Part shown: positions 32,601 to 41,589 of the stretch, in pieces
Layout of the letters: each line of letters begins with the position of its first letter
How positions within the stretch are numbered: the stretch's first letter is position 1
Origin: Mesorhizobium caraganae
Lineage (GTDB): Bacteria > Pseudomonadota > Alphaproteobacteria > Rhizobiales > Rhizobiaceae
Length of the DNA stretch: 64,000 bases
Direction of reading: 5' to 3'
Assembly: GCF_016836705.1 (NCBI RefSeq)
Contig: NZ_JAFCGY010000001.1
Span: 868,001-932,000, forward strand
Notes under the pieces: generated by a model
What the model was told of the DNA's origin: nothing
Database searches by the model: none
What the model saw: only the letters and a program-made list of their open reading frames with translations
Position numbers and translations under genes: made by a program

Positions 32601-33221
32601 ATGTCCGAAATCGCCCACCTCGCCGCCACCATCTTCAAGCGCGCCGGCAAGGCGAAGCGCTTCATCGTCGCCATTGCCGGCCCGCCCGGCGCCGGCAAGT
32701 CGATGCTGTCGGCCGGCCTGCATGATCTGTTGCCGGAAGGCGCCTCGGAAGTCGTGCCGATGGACGGGTTTCACTATGACGACATCGTGCTCAACCAGCG
32801 CGGCCTGCGGCCAAGAAAAGGCGCTCCCGAAACCTTCGATTTCGCCGGTTTCGAAACGCTATTGAAGCGCATCCGCTCGGGCGAGCCCGACATCGCCATT
32901 CCGGTGTTCGACCGCAGCATGGAATTGTCGCGCGCCGCGGCGTCCATCATTGCCTCCGAGGCCAAGTTCATCCTGGTCGAGGGCAATTACCTGCTGCTCG
33001 ACGAGGAGCCGTGGTCGCGGCTGGCGCCTTTGTTCGACTTTACCATCTTTGTCGATGTGCCGCGCGCCGAACTCGAGCGTCGCCTGCTGATGCGCTGGCA
33101 CGAACACGGCCGTTCGGACGAAGACGCACGCGCCTGGATCGCCTCCAACGACATGCCCAACATCGATCGCGTGCTTGGCCGGCGAAGGTCCGCCGACCTT
33201 GTTGTGGGCGATCCCGCTTAA
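32601..33221 (+). CDS. P-loop kinase of the uridine kinase/FrcK group
   Basis: The 206-residue protein has Walker A GPPGAGKSM near residue 28, the Asp of MDGFHYDD (motif shared by pantothenate/uridine kinases and rhizobial fructose kinases), RPRKGAPETFDFAGFE, IPVFDRSMELSR and the ILVEGNYLLLDEEPW Walker B region. These strings are typical of the nucleoside-kinase-like family that includes the FrcK protein of rhizobial fructose ABC operons. No transporter genes adjoin it here, so the substrate is open. RBS region AAGAGGC precedes the ATG. Confidence 0.85.
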   Translation: MSEIAHLAATIFKRAGKAKRFIVAIAGPPGAGKSMLSAGLHDLLPEGASEVVPMDGFHYDDIVLNQRGLRPRKGAPETFDFAGFETLLKRIRSGEPDIAIPVFDRSMELSRAAASIIASEAKFILVEGNYLLLDEEPWSRLAPLFDFTIFVDVPRAELERRLLMRWHEHGRSDEDARAWIASNDMPNIDRVLGRRRSADLVVGDPA

Positions 33222-33306
33222 TTCTCAGGATTTCCGAACGGGAACCTTAAGACTTTCAGGTCGTTATCGCTGACGAGGCAACTTAGCCACAGAGGGATTT
33301 CGTCCG

Positions 33307-33657
33307 ATGGCAACCAAAGCAAGAAAACCTGCAGCCGCCAAATCCAGGGCAACGCCGGCAAAAGCCACCCAGGCAAAAGCAGGCGCCGGCCCGGCAATTG
33401 CGGCGCGCTCCAAGGATGCAAAGCCGGCTTTCGGCAAGGCGGCACCGAAGAAGGTGGTGCCGGGCGCAGCGGCCAAGGTGGCGGCAAAGCCTGCCAAGGC
33501 CAAGAGGCCGGCAGGCAGCGGCAGCTCGGTGGGCACCATGCGCAATGTAGCCAACGTTGCGGCCGGCGCGGTTGTCGCCACGGCCAGAGGCGCTGCATCA
33601 CTTGCCGCGTCAGTGATGGGCAAGGGCGGCTCCAAGGCCAAAGCCAAGGCAAAGTAG
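33307..33657 (+). CDS. Histone H1-like Lys/Ala-rich protein
   Basis: The 116-residue protein is built almost wholly of Lys, Ala, Pro, Gly and Arg. Short repeats such as AKP, PAKA and AAKP fill the first two-thirds. A hydrophobic-Gly/Ala segment (NVANVAAGAVVATARGAASL) and the tail GSKAKAKAK follow. The composition matches bacterial H1-like DNA-binding proteins. Some bias could come from GC-rich coding, but the extreme lysine content on one strand only supports a real gene. Probably nucleoid-associated (inference). Confidence 0.68.
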   Translation: MATKARKPAAAKSRATPAKATQAKAGAGPAIAARSKDAKPAFGKAAPKKVVPGAAAKVAAKPAKAKRPAGSGSSVGTMRNVANVAAGAVVATARGAASLAASVMGKGGSKAKAKAK

Positions 33658-33740
33658 AGCAATTCCAGGAAAAGTGTGAAGCGGTTTTCCCGGGAAAATC
33701 GCGTAGCGCTTTCCCTTGGGAATTGCGTCAAACAAAAGGG
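33657..33740. repeat. Family D repeat: GCAATTCCAGGAAAAGTGTG element
   Basis: Shares AGCAATTCCAGGAAAAGTGT, G-AGCGGTTTTCC and GGAATTGCGT-AAACAAA with 53352-53406; the ends (GCAATTCC/GGAATTGC) are complementary. This copy has an internal extension with a second palindrome, GGTTTTCCCGGGAAAATC. It lies between two convergent genes and shows no ORF. Confidence 0.65.
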
Positions 33741-33767
33741 GGAAAGCCGCTTTCGAGGCTTTGATCG

Positions 33768-34472
33768 TCAGCCTCTGGCTGGAATGGTCAGGCCGCGTTG
33801 CACCGCGGGCCGTGCCAGGCCACGCTCAAGCCATGCCGCGACGGTGGGGAAATCGTCGAAACCGACGAGTTCTCGCGCCTCGTAGAAGCCGATCAGATTG
33901 CGCACCCAGCCCAGCATCGAAATGTCGGCGATGGTAAAATCGTCATCCATGATCCAGCTGCGGCCTTTCAGCCTTGTCTCGAGCACGCCGATCAGCCGCC
34001 GCGATTCGTTGCGGTAGCGATCGAGCGGCCGCTTGTCGGCGATCTCGCGACCGGCGAATTTGTTGAAAAACCCGACCTGTCCGAAGATCGGCCCGATCGC
34101 CGCCATCTGGAAAAACACCCACTGGATGGTTTCGTAGCGCCGCACCGGATCGGCCGGGATCAGCTTGCCGGTCTTGTCGGTGAGGTAAAGCAGGATTGCG
34201 CCGGATTCGAACAGGCCGAACGGCTTGCCGCCCGGGCCATTGGGATCGATGGTGGCCGGAATCTTGCCGTTCGGGTTCAGCGACAGGAATTCCGGCGTCC
34301 AGCTCTGGTCCTTGCCGATGTCCACCAGATGCGCCTCGTAGGGCAGGCCGAGTTCTTCCAGCGCGATCGACACTTTCACCCCGTTCGGCGTCGTCGCCGA
34401 ATAGAGTTGCAGGCGATCGGGATGGCTGGCCGGCCAACGCTTGGTGATCGGAAAAGCGGACAGGTCGGTCAT
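33768..34472 (-). CDS. Glutathione S-transferase (YghU/YfcG-like)
   Basis: The 234-residue protein has an N-terminal thioredoxin-like domain with LQLYSATTPNGVKVSIALEE, NPNGKIPATIDP and the glutathione-contacting ESGAILLYL. An all-helical C-terminal domain follows, with DDDFTIADISMLGWVRN (N-capping box). The TPNG motif is characteristic of the Nu-class/YghU group, which often has disulfide-bond reductase activity. Cytoplasmic. Monocistronic by appearance. Confidence 0.9.
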   Translation of the reverse strand: MTDLSAFPITKRWPASHPDRLQLYSATTPNGVKVSIALEELGLPYEAHLVDIGKDQSWTPEFLSLNPNGKIPATIDPNGPGGKPFGLFESGAILLYLTDKTGKLIPADPVRRYETIQWVFFQMAAIGPIFGQVGFFNKFAGREIADKRPLDRYRNESRRLIGVLETRLKGRSWIMDDDFTIADISMLGWVRNLIGFYEARELVGFDDFPTVAAWLERGLARPAVQRGLTIPARG

Positions 34473-34613
34473 CGAAAGCTCCGGTCGGGAATTTGGCGCT
34501 GGCGTCGCGCCGTTTGGCGGGTTGCGAAGGATTATCCGCCACGTGTTTGCCGATCAACCGGCCGGCGGTGCACACACCGTGTTTACCAGCGATTCACGGC
34601 CAGCCGCCCGCCG

Positions 34614-35822
34614 TCAGACCGACTTGAACGCCACCACGGCATTGGTGCCGCCAAAGGCAAAACCATTGCTGATCGCCGCCCGCACCTTGCGCTCGCGCGC
34701 CACATTGGGCGTGACGTCGAGATCGCAATCGGGGTCGGCCTGCCGGAAATTGGCCGTCGGCGGCACGATGCCTTCGCGGATCGCCATTACGCAGGCGATC
34801 ATCTCCAGGCCGCCCGAGGCACCGAGGCAATGCGCATGCATCGACTTGGTCGACGACACCGAGAGCTTGTAGGCATGGTCGCCAAAGACGCGCTTGATCG
34901 CCGCCGTCTCGATCTGGTCGTTGGCCTTGGTGCCGGTGCCGTGGGCGTTGAGATAGTCGACGTCCTCGGGGTTGAGCCCGGCGTCGGCCAGGCAGGCACG
35001 CATCGCCGCCGTAGGCCCTTCGACAGTCGGCGCGACGATGTCGGATGCGTCGGCGGAAAGCCCGGCGCCGGCAATTTCGGCCAGAATGTCGGCACCGCGC
35101 GCCATGGCGTGTTCGTAGGTTTCCAGCACCGCCATGCCGGCGCCTTCGCCCAGCGACAGGCCCTGGCGGTCGGCCGAGAATGGCCGGCAGGTGTCGGGCG
35201 CCAGCACCCGCAGCGCTTCCCAACCCTTTAGAATGCCCCAGACCAGCGGCGCATCGGTGCCGCCGGCGACCATGACGTCGGCGCGGCCAAGCCGGATCTG
35301 ATCGACCGCCGAGGCGAAGGCGTGATTCGACGACGAACAGGCCGAGGTGACGCCGAACACCGGCCCGCGCAGGCCAAGCACCATGCTGACCTGGCCGGCC
35401 GCAGCGCTTGGCATCACTTTCGGTACGGTGAAGATGCCGGCACGGTTCTTTCCGTCGATCAGGATGGCGCGATAGTTCTCCTCGATCGCTTCCCATCCGC
35501 AAACGCCGACGCCGACGACGGTGCCCATGCGATACGTGGTGGCTTCATCCGACGCCAGTCCGGCCTGCTGCATGGCTTCGCGCGCGGCAATCGCCGCCAG
35601 CAGGCTGAAGCGGTCCATCGACACGGTCTGCTTGTGGCCGATGCCATGGTCCGGCATCGCCTTGATCTCGCAGCCGACCTTGACCTTCAAATCATGCAGC
35701 AGCGGGTTGTCGATCTGGCCGATCGCCGATCGTCCCGCGCGCATTTCGTTCCAGATCGCAGGCGCATTGGTGCCAAGCCCGCATATGCCGCCTATGCCGG
35801 TAATGACGACTCGCTTGTGCAT
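34614..35822 (-). CDS. nodE: Beta-ketoacyl-ACP synthase, NodE-like
   Basis: The 402-residue condensing enzyme has the same length as nodulation NodE. Active-site residues are present: Cys162 ([11 protein letters not shown]), His294 ([11 protein letters not shown]), Lys326 (SSTKSMHAH) and His331. Long stretches such as [20 protein letters not shown] and the segment ending VAFKSV follow NodE more closely than housekeeping FabF. It directly follows (overlap-free) a NodF-like acyl carrier protein. In the Nod pathway NodFE make unsaturated acyl chains for Nod factor. No other nod gene or nod box is in the window, so a role in another lipid is possible. Confidence 0.88.
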   Translation of the reverse strand: MHKRVVITGIGGICGLGTNAPAIWNEMRAGRSAIGQIDNPLLHDLKVKVGCEIKAMPDHGIGHKQTVSMDRFSLLAAIAAREAMQQAGLASDEATTYRMGTVVGVGVCGWEAIEENYRAILIDGKNRAGIFTVPKVMPSAAAGQVSMVLGLRGPVFGVTSACSSSNHAFASAVDQIRLGRADVMVAGGTDAPLVWGILKGWEALRVLAPDTCRPFSADRQGLSLGEGAGMAVLETYEHAMARGADILAEIAGAGLSADASDIVAPTVEGPTAAMRACLADAGLNPEDVDYLNAHGTGTKANDQIETAAIKRVFGDHAYKLSVSSTKSMHAHCLGASGGLEMIACVMAIREGIVPPTANFRQADPDCDLDVTPNVARERKVRAAISNGFAFGGTNAVVAFKSV

Positions 35823-36077
35823 TCAGGCTTTCTTCGCGATCAGCGCGCGAACAGCCTCAACCATGTCGCCGACATTCTTCAGATTGCTCCAGGCATCGAC
35901 CGTGTTCATCTCGATCTCGATGCCGTACTGCTCCTCAAGATCGAAGATGATCTCGGTCAGTTCCAGGGAATGGATGCCAAGCGCGGTCAATTCCGTATTG
36001 GTGGTGATCTCTTCGCCGCCGGGCTCCGCATGTGCCCTGATCTTGGCGATGATTTCCGTTGCCAGCTCGTCAGCCAT
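35823..36077 (-). CDS. nodF: Acyl carrier protein, NodF-like, altered DSL motif
   Basis: The 84-residue protein resembles NodF: TNTELTALGI, then the prosthetic-group site, then FDLEEQYGIEIEMNTVDAWS and NVGDMVEAVRALIAKKA. The 4'-phosphopantetheine serine (Ser37) is kept, but the usual Asp-Ser-Leu reads His-Ser-Leu (GIHSLEL). That Asp normally helps carrier-protein synthase recognition, so the change is notable. It is the first gene of the pair; its stop abuts the ketoacyl synthase start. Chromosomal paralogues of NodF are known in rhizobia. Confidence 0.87.
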   Translation of the reverse strand: MADELATEIIAKIRAHAEPGGEEITTNTELTALGIHSLELTEIIFDLEEQYGIEIEMNTVDAWSNLKNVGDMVEAVRALIAKKA

Positions 36078-36205
36078 TCGTTTCCTTCCCCAATTTTATC
36101 ATTTCGCGGTGCCGATTGGTTGGCGCCCGTGTTGCCTGGACTGAAAATCGCCGTCGCCTTCAAAACCCCGCCAGGCGCGGCATGACCCGTTCCAAAGAGG
36201 CTCCC

Positions 36206-36265
36206 TCTATAGAAACGGAAACGCTGTCAAGCAACAAGCTATATCGACAAGCTACATATCGACAA
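36206..36265. promoter_or_regulatory. nodFE-like promoter and tandem direct repeat
   Basis: On the minus strand TTGCTT (36229-36234) and TATAGA (36206-36211) are separated by 17 bp, a reasonable promoter for the nodF-like gene, whose start is 128 bases on. Two near-identical units, ACAAGCTATATCG (36234-36246) and ACAAGCTACATATCG (36247-36261), lie between this promoter and ureD and could be a regulator site for either direction. No nod-box-like pattern (repeated ATC-N9-GAT) is seen. By-eye assignment. Confidence 0.42.
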
Positions 36266-36293
36266 AGCAGCCGGAGTGCTTAACGTTGGAACG

Positions 36294-37136
36294 ATGGATA
36301 CGTTGCAACATGGCTTGACCGCGGTGCTGCCGGCCCAGCGCGTCGCTGGTGCGGCCCGGCTTGCATGCGGCGTCAGTGCCGGCCGCACCAGGCTTTCGCG
36401 CCTCTATCAGGACGGATCGGCCAAGATCCGCATGCCGGCCGTTGCGGCCGATCCGCTCGAAGCCGTGCTCATCAACACCGCGGGCGGGCTGACTGGCGGT
36501 GATCGGCTCGGCTGGGAGATCGATGTCGGGCCAGGTGGCTCCGCTTCGATCACCACCCAGGCCTGCGAAAAGATCTATCGCGCCGAAAGCGACCGTGCTG
36601 AAGTGCGGGTAAAACTTGAAGTCGGCGCGGGTGGCCGGATTGCCTGGCTGCCGCAGGAAACCATCGTCTTCGACCGCGCGGCCTTTGCCCGCACGCTGGA
36701 CGTCGATCTTGCCGCAGGCGCCGAGGCATTGCTGCTCGAGGCCACCGTCTTTGGCCGCCTGGCCATGGGCGAACAGGCCGCGCACGGCCATTTCCACGAC
36801 CGCTGGCGGGTCCGCCGGGACGGCGCGCTCATTCATGCCGAGGATTTCCGCATCGGGCCGGCCATAGCGGCAGCCCTTGGTCGCCCTGCGGTCGCCGGCG
36901 GCGCCATTGCCGTGGCGACGCTGCTGATGGTTTCACCGCAAGCCGAAGCCTTGCTCGAGCCGGCCCGCGACATCATCGGCGCCGAGGGCGACGCCAGCGC
37001 CTGGAGCGTGAAACAATCTGGCAAGCTTCTTGCGAGGCTGTTTGCCGAGGACGGTTACCAGCTGCGTAAGCGGCTGGTTCCGCTCGTCGAACTGCTCAAC
37101 GGGCGGGCCGGTCTGCCCAAATTATGGTCACTCTGA
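36294..37136 (+). CDS. ureD: Urease accessory protein UreD
   Basis: Scaffold of the urease maturation complex (UreD-UreF-UreG) that delivers nickel to apo-urease. About 280 residues, with ARLACGVSAGRTRLSRLYQD, VLINTAGGLTGGDRLGWEID, QACEKIYRAE and LPQETIVFDRAAFARTLDVD, all typical of UreD/UreH. The ATG at 36294 was preferred to GTG 36276 because GGA lies at suitable distance only for the ATG. First gene of the urease cluster; ureA follows after 30 bases. Confidence 0.94.
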   Translation: MDTLQHGLTAVLPAQRVAGAARLACGVSAGRTRLSRLYQDGSAKIRMPAVAADPLEAVLINTAGGLTGGDRLGWEIDVGPGGSASITTQACEKIYRAESDRAEVRVKLEVGAGGRIAWLPQETIVFDRAAFARTLDVDLAAGAEALLLEATVFGRLAMGEQAAHGHFHDRWRVRRDGALIHAEDFRIGPAIAAALGRPAVAGGAIAVATLLMVSPQAEALLEPARDIIGAEGDASAWSVKQSGKLLARLFAEDGYQLRKRLVPLVELLNGRAGLPKLWSL

Positions 37137-37166
37137 GCCAAATCCAGGCCAAATCCAGGAAAGTGC

Positions 37167-37469
37167 ATGAACCTTACGCCGCGTGAAAAGGACAAGCTGC
37201 TCATCGCCATGGCGGCGATCGTGGCACGCAAGCGGCTGGAGCGCGGGGTCAAGCTCAATCACCCCGAAGCGATCGCGCTGATCACCGATTTCGTCGTCGA
37301 GGGCGCCCGCGACGGCCGCCCGGTCGCCGAACTGATGGAGGCCGGCGCCCATGTCGTCACCCGTGCGCAGGTGATGGAAGGCATCGCCGAGATGATCCAC
37401 GACGTCCAGGTCGAGGCGACCTTTCCCGACGGCACCAAGCTGGTCACCGTGCACGAACCGATCAGGTGA
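37167..37469 (+). CDS. ureA: Urease gamma subunit
   Basis: The 100-residue structural subunit begins [20 protein letters not shown] and has [20 protein letters not shown] and [14 protein letters not shown], standard for bacterial UreA. Separate gamma and beta subunit genes are normal for alphaproteobacteria. The short upstream gap contains a tandem CAAATCCAGG duplication, with a GGAAAG ribosome site in the second copy. Confidence 0.97.
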   Translation: MNLTPREKDKLLIAMAAIVARKRLERGVKLNHPEAIALITDFVVEGARDGRPVAELMEAGAHVVTRAQVMEGIAEMIHDVQVEATFPDGTKLVTVHEPIR

Positions 37470-37479
37470 GGAGGAAACG

Positions 37480-37725
37480 ATGCTCGAACTCAGGCCCAAC
37501 TGCGAATGCTGCGACAAGGACCTGCCACCGGAAGCGACGGATGCGCTGATCTGCACCTTCGAATGCACGTTTTGCGCCGACTGCGCTGAAAATGTGCTGG
37601 GCGGCGTCTGTCCGAATTGCGGCGGCAATTTTTCCGCCCGCCCCATCCGGCCGGCAGAGAAGCTGAAGAAATATCCGGCCTCGACCAAACGTGTGCTCAA
37701 GGCCGAGGGCTGCAAGGCCGCGTGA
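37480..37725 (+). CDS. DUF1272 Cys-rich protein
   Basis: The 81-residue protein starts MLELRPNCECCDKDLPPEAT and contains FECTFCADCAENVLGGVCPN, giving paired CxxC motifs that probably bind zinc. This is the DUF1272 family. It lies 10 bases after ureA with GGAGG in front, so it is part of the urease transcript. DUF1272 genes recur in rhizobial urease clusters, but no biochemical role is established. A metal-related function is inference. Confidence 0.87.
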   Translation: MLELRPNCECCDKDLPPEATDALICTFECTFCADCAENVLGGVCPNCGGNFSARPIRPAEKLKKYPASTKRVLKAEGCKAA

Positions 37726-37754
37726 TTGTTACCGTGACTTGGAAGGGAAGACCG

Positions 37755-38348
37755 ATGATCTCTGCCTCAACCAAACGCACCACGCTCGCCGCAATCCTGC
37801 TGCTGGCGGCGGCCATGCCCGCCTATGCCCATGTCGGCATCGGCATGACCTCGTCCTTCGCGGCGGGCTTCGCGCATCCGCTGTCCGGGCTCGACCATAT
37901 GACGGTGATGATCGCCGTCGGCCTGTGGGCCGCGCTCAAGGGTGGCAAGGCGATCTGGACCTGGCCGCTGGTCTTTGTCGGCGTCATGCTGGTCGGCGGC
38001 GCGCTCGGCATGCTGCACATGCCGTTGCCTTTCGTCGAACCGGGCATTTTGGCCTCCGTCGTCGCGCTTGGCCTGCTGGTTGCGCTGGCGGTCGACCTGC
38101 CGGTCTCGGCCGGCGTCGCCATCATCGGCCTGTTCGCGCTGTTCCATGGCCATGCCCATGGCACCGAAGTGCCGGAAAATGCCGGCGGGCTTGACTATAT
38201 GGCAGGCTTTGCCGCTGCCACCGTGCTTCTCCATGCCATAGGCATCGCCGCCGGCCTCGGTCTCGGCATGCGCTTTCGCGGCCTTGCCCGTGCCGCCGGC
38301 GCGGCGTGTGCTGCGGTCGGCGTTGGCCTGGTCTTCGGCGTTCTGTGA
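37755..38348 (+). CDS. ureJ: HupE/UreJ-family membrane protein
   Basis: The 197-residue protein has a cleavable N-terminus ([17 protein letters not shown]) leading to [20 protein letters not shown] and LDHM. This histidine-containing segment, HPLSGLDH, is the HupE/UreJ signature proposed to bind nickel or cobalt during permeation. About six further hydrophobic helices follow, and [10 protein letters not shown] adds more His. It probably supplies nickel for urease. Eight bases precede ureB. Confidence 0.9.
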   Translation: MISASTKRTTLAAILLLAAAMPAYAHVGIGMTSSFAAGFAHPLSGLDHMTVMIAVGLWAALKGGKAIWTWPLVFVGVMLVGGALGMLHMPLPFVEPGILASVVALGLLVALAVDLPVSAGVAIIGLFALFHGHAHGTEVPENAGGLDYMAGFAAATVLLHAIGIAAGLGLGMRFRGLARAAGAACAAVGVGLVFGVL

Positions 38349-38356
38349 GGCCTGAG

Positions 38357-38662
38357 ATGATCCCCGGCGAAATCATCACCGCAAGCGGCGACATCGAGCT
38401 CAACAAGGGTCTGCCGACGGTGACGCTCAAAGTCGCCAACAGCGGCGACCGGCCGATCCAGGTCGGCAGCCACTATCATTTCTTCGAAACCAACGAAGGG
38501 CTGAAGTTCGATCGCGACAAAGCCCACGGCATGCGTCTCGATATCGCCGCCGGCACGGCGACGCGCTTCGAGCCGGGCCAGCAGCGCGACGTCACGCTGG
38601 TGCCGCTCGGCGGAAAACGCGAGGTCTACGGTTTCCAGCAGAAAATCATGGGCAAGCTGTGA
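38357..38662 (+). CDS. ureB: Urease beta subunit
   Basis: The 101-residue structural subunit begins [20 protein letters not shown] and has [39 protein letters not shown] and [16 protein letters not shown], all diagnostic of UreB. It is separated from ureC by 1.2 kb carrying two opposite-strand genes, so ureC probably needs its own promoter. Confidence 0.96.
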   Translation: MIPGEIITASGDIELNKGLPTVTLKVANSGDRPIQVGSHYHFFETNEGLKFDRDKAHGMRLDIAAGTATRFEPGQQRDVTLVPLGGKREVYGFQQKIMGKL

Positions 38663-38688
38663 GATCGACAGGGTCGAACGCCCTGAGA

Positions 38689-39174
38689 TCAGTTCGAGGG
38701 CCTGGCCGCTGCATAGATGACGATTCCTGCGGGGCCGTCGAATTCGACGGCGAGGACGTCCTCGGCAAGCACGCGCCTGGAATCGATCGCATTGAACAGC
38801 AGCGCGTTGGCGTCGATCTCCTTGCGCAATTCCGCAATATCGTCCTGATGCTGCCTGACCTTGCTCTCGACGGCCGGCGGCGGGCCGCCTTCGCTGCGCG
38901 CCGCGTCGGTGAGGAAGACGATATCCACCGTGTCGAGCTTGGATGTCTTGCGTACCGTGCCGATGTTTTCACGCGTCCGCTCGATCGCGGCGATGAGCTT
39001 TCCGGTCTCCGCCGTCGTCCGCGCCTCTTCCTGGCGGACATCGGAGCCGACGATCCGGTTGACGGTGTCCGCGCTTTCAACGGCCTGCGCGGCGGGCGGT
39101 CCGCAGGCCGCGAGGAACATGCAAGTGGCTATGGTCTGGAGCCATCTGGCGTCGGCAAAGGGAATGGTCGGCAT
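38689..39174 (-). CDS. Putative lipoprotein, unknown function
   Basis: About 161 residues. The N-terminus MPTIPFADARWLQTIATCMF ends in a lipobox LAAC followed by GPPAAQA. The mature part is helical and charged (EEARTTAETGKLIAAIERTRENI, VRQHQDDIAELRKEIDANAL), suggesting a periplasmic coiled coil, and ends FDGPAGIVIYAAARPSN. AGGAG lies ahead of the ATG at 39174. No family recognised. It interrupts the urease cluster on the opposite strand. Confidence 0.68.
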   Translation of the reverse strand: MPTIPFADARWLQTIATCMFLAACGPPAAQAVESADTVNRIVGSDVRQEEARTTAETGKLIAAIERTRENIGTVRKTSKLDTVDIVFLTDAARSEGGPPPAVESKVRQHQDDIAELRKEIDANALLFNAIDSRRVLAEDVLAVEFDGPAGIVIYAAARPSN

Positions 39175-39303
39175 AGATCGCTCCTGGCGAACTTTTCTGC
39201 GCAACGCCGTTCGGCGCCAAAAAAGCCAAACGACTCCCGTCCGGCGAAGGTTCCCTCGGCGATAGGGCCGGCGGGCCGGGTATCGGCCCGCCAGGCACTG
39301 TCG

Positions 39304-39666
39304 TCAGCTCGCCTTCTTGGTGACCAGGGTCAGCGCGCCATTGGTGGTCATGCTGGCGGCGACCACCTGTGCCGAGGTGAGCCCCTTGGCTTCGAGCGCC
39401 GACTTGAGCTGCGGTGTCGCATCGATCGAGCTGCGCAGTTTTTGCAGCCCGGCATCGCCGCGCTTGGCGATCACCTGGTTGACCTGCGTCTGGGTGGCCT
39501 CAGGCAGCTCGGTGATATCGACGATGTTGACGCTCTGGATCGCCGGCGCCGCCGGCTGAGCGCTAGGTGCGGTTGGTTTCGGTTGCGGCGTCGGCTGCTG
39601 CTGGGCGCCGGCTACGGTCGCGGAGGCCAGTGTGGCGGCGGCTGCAAGAACAATGACTTTGCGCAT
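39304..39666 (-). CDS. Small exported protein, unknown function
   Basis: About 120 residues. The Sec signal is MRKVIVLAAAATLASATVAG, with probable cleavage after GAQ. A Pro/Gln-rich linker (QQQPTPQPKPTAPSAQPAAP) follows, then a helical domain with SVNIVDITELPEATQTQVNQ and KGLTSAQVVAAS. GGAAGG sits ahead of ATG 39666. Periplasmic by prediction. No family recognised. Between ureB and ureC, on the opposite strand; its promoter must lie in 39667-39844, facing away from ureC. Confidence 0.68.
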   Translation of the reverse strand: MRKVIVLAAAATLASATVAGAQQQPTPQPKPTAPSAQPAAPAIQSVNIVDITELPEATQTQVNQVIAKRGDAGLQKLRSSIDATPQLKSALEAKGLTSAQVVAASMTTNGALTLVTKKAS

Positions 39667-39844
39667 GGATTTTCCTTCCATCGAATGGGCCAGGGATCTG
39701 GCAAACGGTTGGTTCGGGGTGACACGCCCACCTCAACGGCCAAATGGGATCAGAAGGTGTCGCCGAGCGGGTCATTGCATGACCATTGGACGGCGACGAT
39801 GTGGAATTCGGCTGAAGCCAGACCGTTTTGAGGAGCATTGACTG

Positions 39845-41557
39845 ATGGCTAGAATCACCCGCGCAGCCTATGCGCAGATGTACGGTCCCACCGTCGGCGA
39901 CAAGGTCAGGCTTGCCGACACCGAATTGTTCATCGAGGTCGAAAAGGACCTCACCATCCATGGCGAAGAGGTGAAATTCGGCGGCGGCAAGGTCATCCGC
40001 GACGGCATGGGCCAGAGCCAGGTGTCGCGCGCCGGCGGCGCGGTCGACACCGTCATCACCAACGCGCTGGTGATCGATGCCACAGCCGGCATCTTCAAGG
40101 CCGACATAGGCCTTCGCGACGGGCGCATCGCGGCCATCGGCAAGGCCGGCAATCCGGACACGCAGGACGGCGTCACCATCATCATCGGCCCCGGCTCCGA
40201 GATCATCGCCGGCGAGGGCAAGATCCTCACCGCCGGCGGCTTCGACGCGCATATCCACTTCATCTGCCCGCAGCAGATCGACGAGGCGCTGATGTCGGGC
40301 ATCACCACCATGCTTGGCGGCGGCACCGGCCCGGCGCATGGCACGCTGGCCACGACCTGCACGCCCGGGCCGTGGCACATGGCGCGCATGATCCAGTCCT
40401 TCGATGCTTTTCCGATGAACATCGGCCTGTCGGGCAAGGGCAATGCCTCGTTGCCGGCGGCGCTTGAGGAAATGGTGCTGGGCGGCGCCTGTTCGCTGAA
40501 GCTGCATGAGGACTGGGGCACGACGCCGGCGGCCATAGATTGCTGTCTGTCGGTCGCCGACGACTACGACGTGCAGGTGATGATCCACACCGACACGCTG
40601 AACGAATCCGGCTTTGTCGAAAACACCGTCGCGGCGATCAAGGGCCGCACCATCCACGCCTTCCACACCGAAGGCGCCGGCGGCGGCCATGCGCCTGATA
40701 TCATCAAGGTCTGCGGCCTGCCCAACGTCATCCCGTCCTCGACCAACCCGACCCGGCCCTACACCGTCAATACCCTGGCCGAGCATCTCGACATGCTGAT
40801 GGTCTGCCACCATCTGTCGCCATCGATCCCCGAGGACATCGCCTTCGCCGAAAGCCGCATCCGCAAGGAGACCATCGCCGCCGAAGACATCCTGCACGAC
40901 ATCGGCGCTTTCTCGATCATCTCGTCCGACAGCCAGGCCATGGGCCGTGTCGGCGAAGTGGCGATCCGCACCTGGCAGACCGCCGACAAGATGAAGCGCC
41001 AGCGCGGTTCGCTGCCGCAGGAGACCGGCAACAACGACAATTTCCGCGTTCGCCGCTACATCGCCAAATACACCATCAACCCGGCCATCGCGCATGGCCT
41101 GTCCAAGGACATCGGCTCGATCGCGGTCGGTAAACGCGCCGATCTGGTGCTGTGGAACCCGGCCTTCTTCGGTGTGAAGCCTGACATGGTGTTGATCGGC
41201 GGCATGATCGCCGCGGCCCCGATGGGCGATCCCAATGCCTCGATCCCGACCCCGCAGCCCATGCACTATCGCCCGATGTTCGGCGCCTATGGCAAGGCCA
41301 GGACCAATTCGTCGGTGACTTTCGTCTCAAAGGCAGCACTGGAGTCGGGCCTGCATGGCCGCCTCGGCGTCGACAAGCAGTTCGTTGCGGTGGAAAACAC
41401 CCGCGGCGGCATCGGCAAGCATTCGATGGTGCTCAACGACGCCACGCCGCTCGTCGAGGTCGACCCCGAGACATACGAAGTCCGTGCCGACGGCGAGTTG
41501 CTCACTTGCGAGCCGGCAACCGTGCTGCCGATGGCGCAGCGGTATTTTCTGTTTTAG
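39845..41557 (+). CDS. ureC: Urease alpha (catalytic) subunit
   Basis: The 570-residue amidohydrolase hydrolyses urea at a dinickel centre. Visible features are HIHFICPQQ (nickel ligands), Lys219 in [10 protein letters not shown] (carbamylated bridging Lys), the flap [20 protein letters not shown] with catalytic His, and the Asp ligand region [15 protein letters not shown]. It ends MAQRYFLF as usual. It starts after a 178-base gap from the divergent exported-protein gene, which should hold its own promoter. Full length, no frameshift. Confidence 0.97.
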   Translation: MARITRAAYAQMYGPTVGDKVRLADTELFIEVEKDLTIHGEEVKFGGGKVIRDGMGQSQVSRAGGAVDTVITNALVIDATAGIFKADIGLRDGRIAAIGKAGNPDTQDGVTIIIGPGSEIIAGEGKILTAGGFDAHIHFICPQQIDEALMSGITTMLGGGTGPAHGTLATTCTPGPWHMARMIQSFDAFPMNIGLSGKGNASLPAALEEMVLGGACSLKLHEDWGTTPAAIDCCLSVADDYDVQVMIHTDTLNESGFVENTVAAIKGRTIHAFHTEGAGGGHAPDIIKVCGLPNVIPSSTNPTRPYTVNTLAEHLDMLMVCHHLSPSIPEDIAFAESRIRKETIAAEDILHDIGAFSIISSDSQAMGRVGEVAIRTWQTADKMKRQRGSLPQETGNNDNFRVRRYIAKYTINPAIAHGLSKDIGSIAVGKRADLVLWNPAFFGVKPDMVLIGGMIAAAPMGDPNASIPTPQPMHYRPMFGAYGKARTNSSVTFVSKAALESGLHGRLGVDKQFVAVENTRGGIGKHSMVLNDATPLVEVDPETYEVRADGELLTCEPATVLPMAQRYFLF

Positions 41558-41589
41558 GGTCGGTGCGCCCGCGAAGCATCGGACCCATC

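Noticed and set aside
36078..36293. Nod box upstream of the nodFE-like pair
   Set aside because: No repeated ATC-N9-GAT or extended nod-box pattern was found on either strand in this gap.
39563..41266. Long minus-strand open frame antisense to ureC
   Set aside because: It covers conserved ureC sequence, has no family signature and is explained by GC-rich codon bias leaving antisense frames open.
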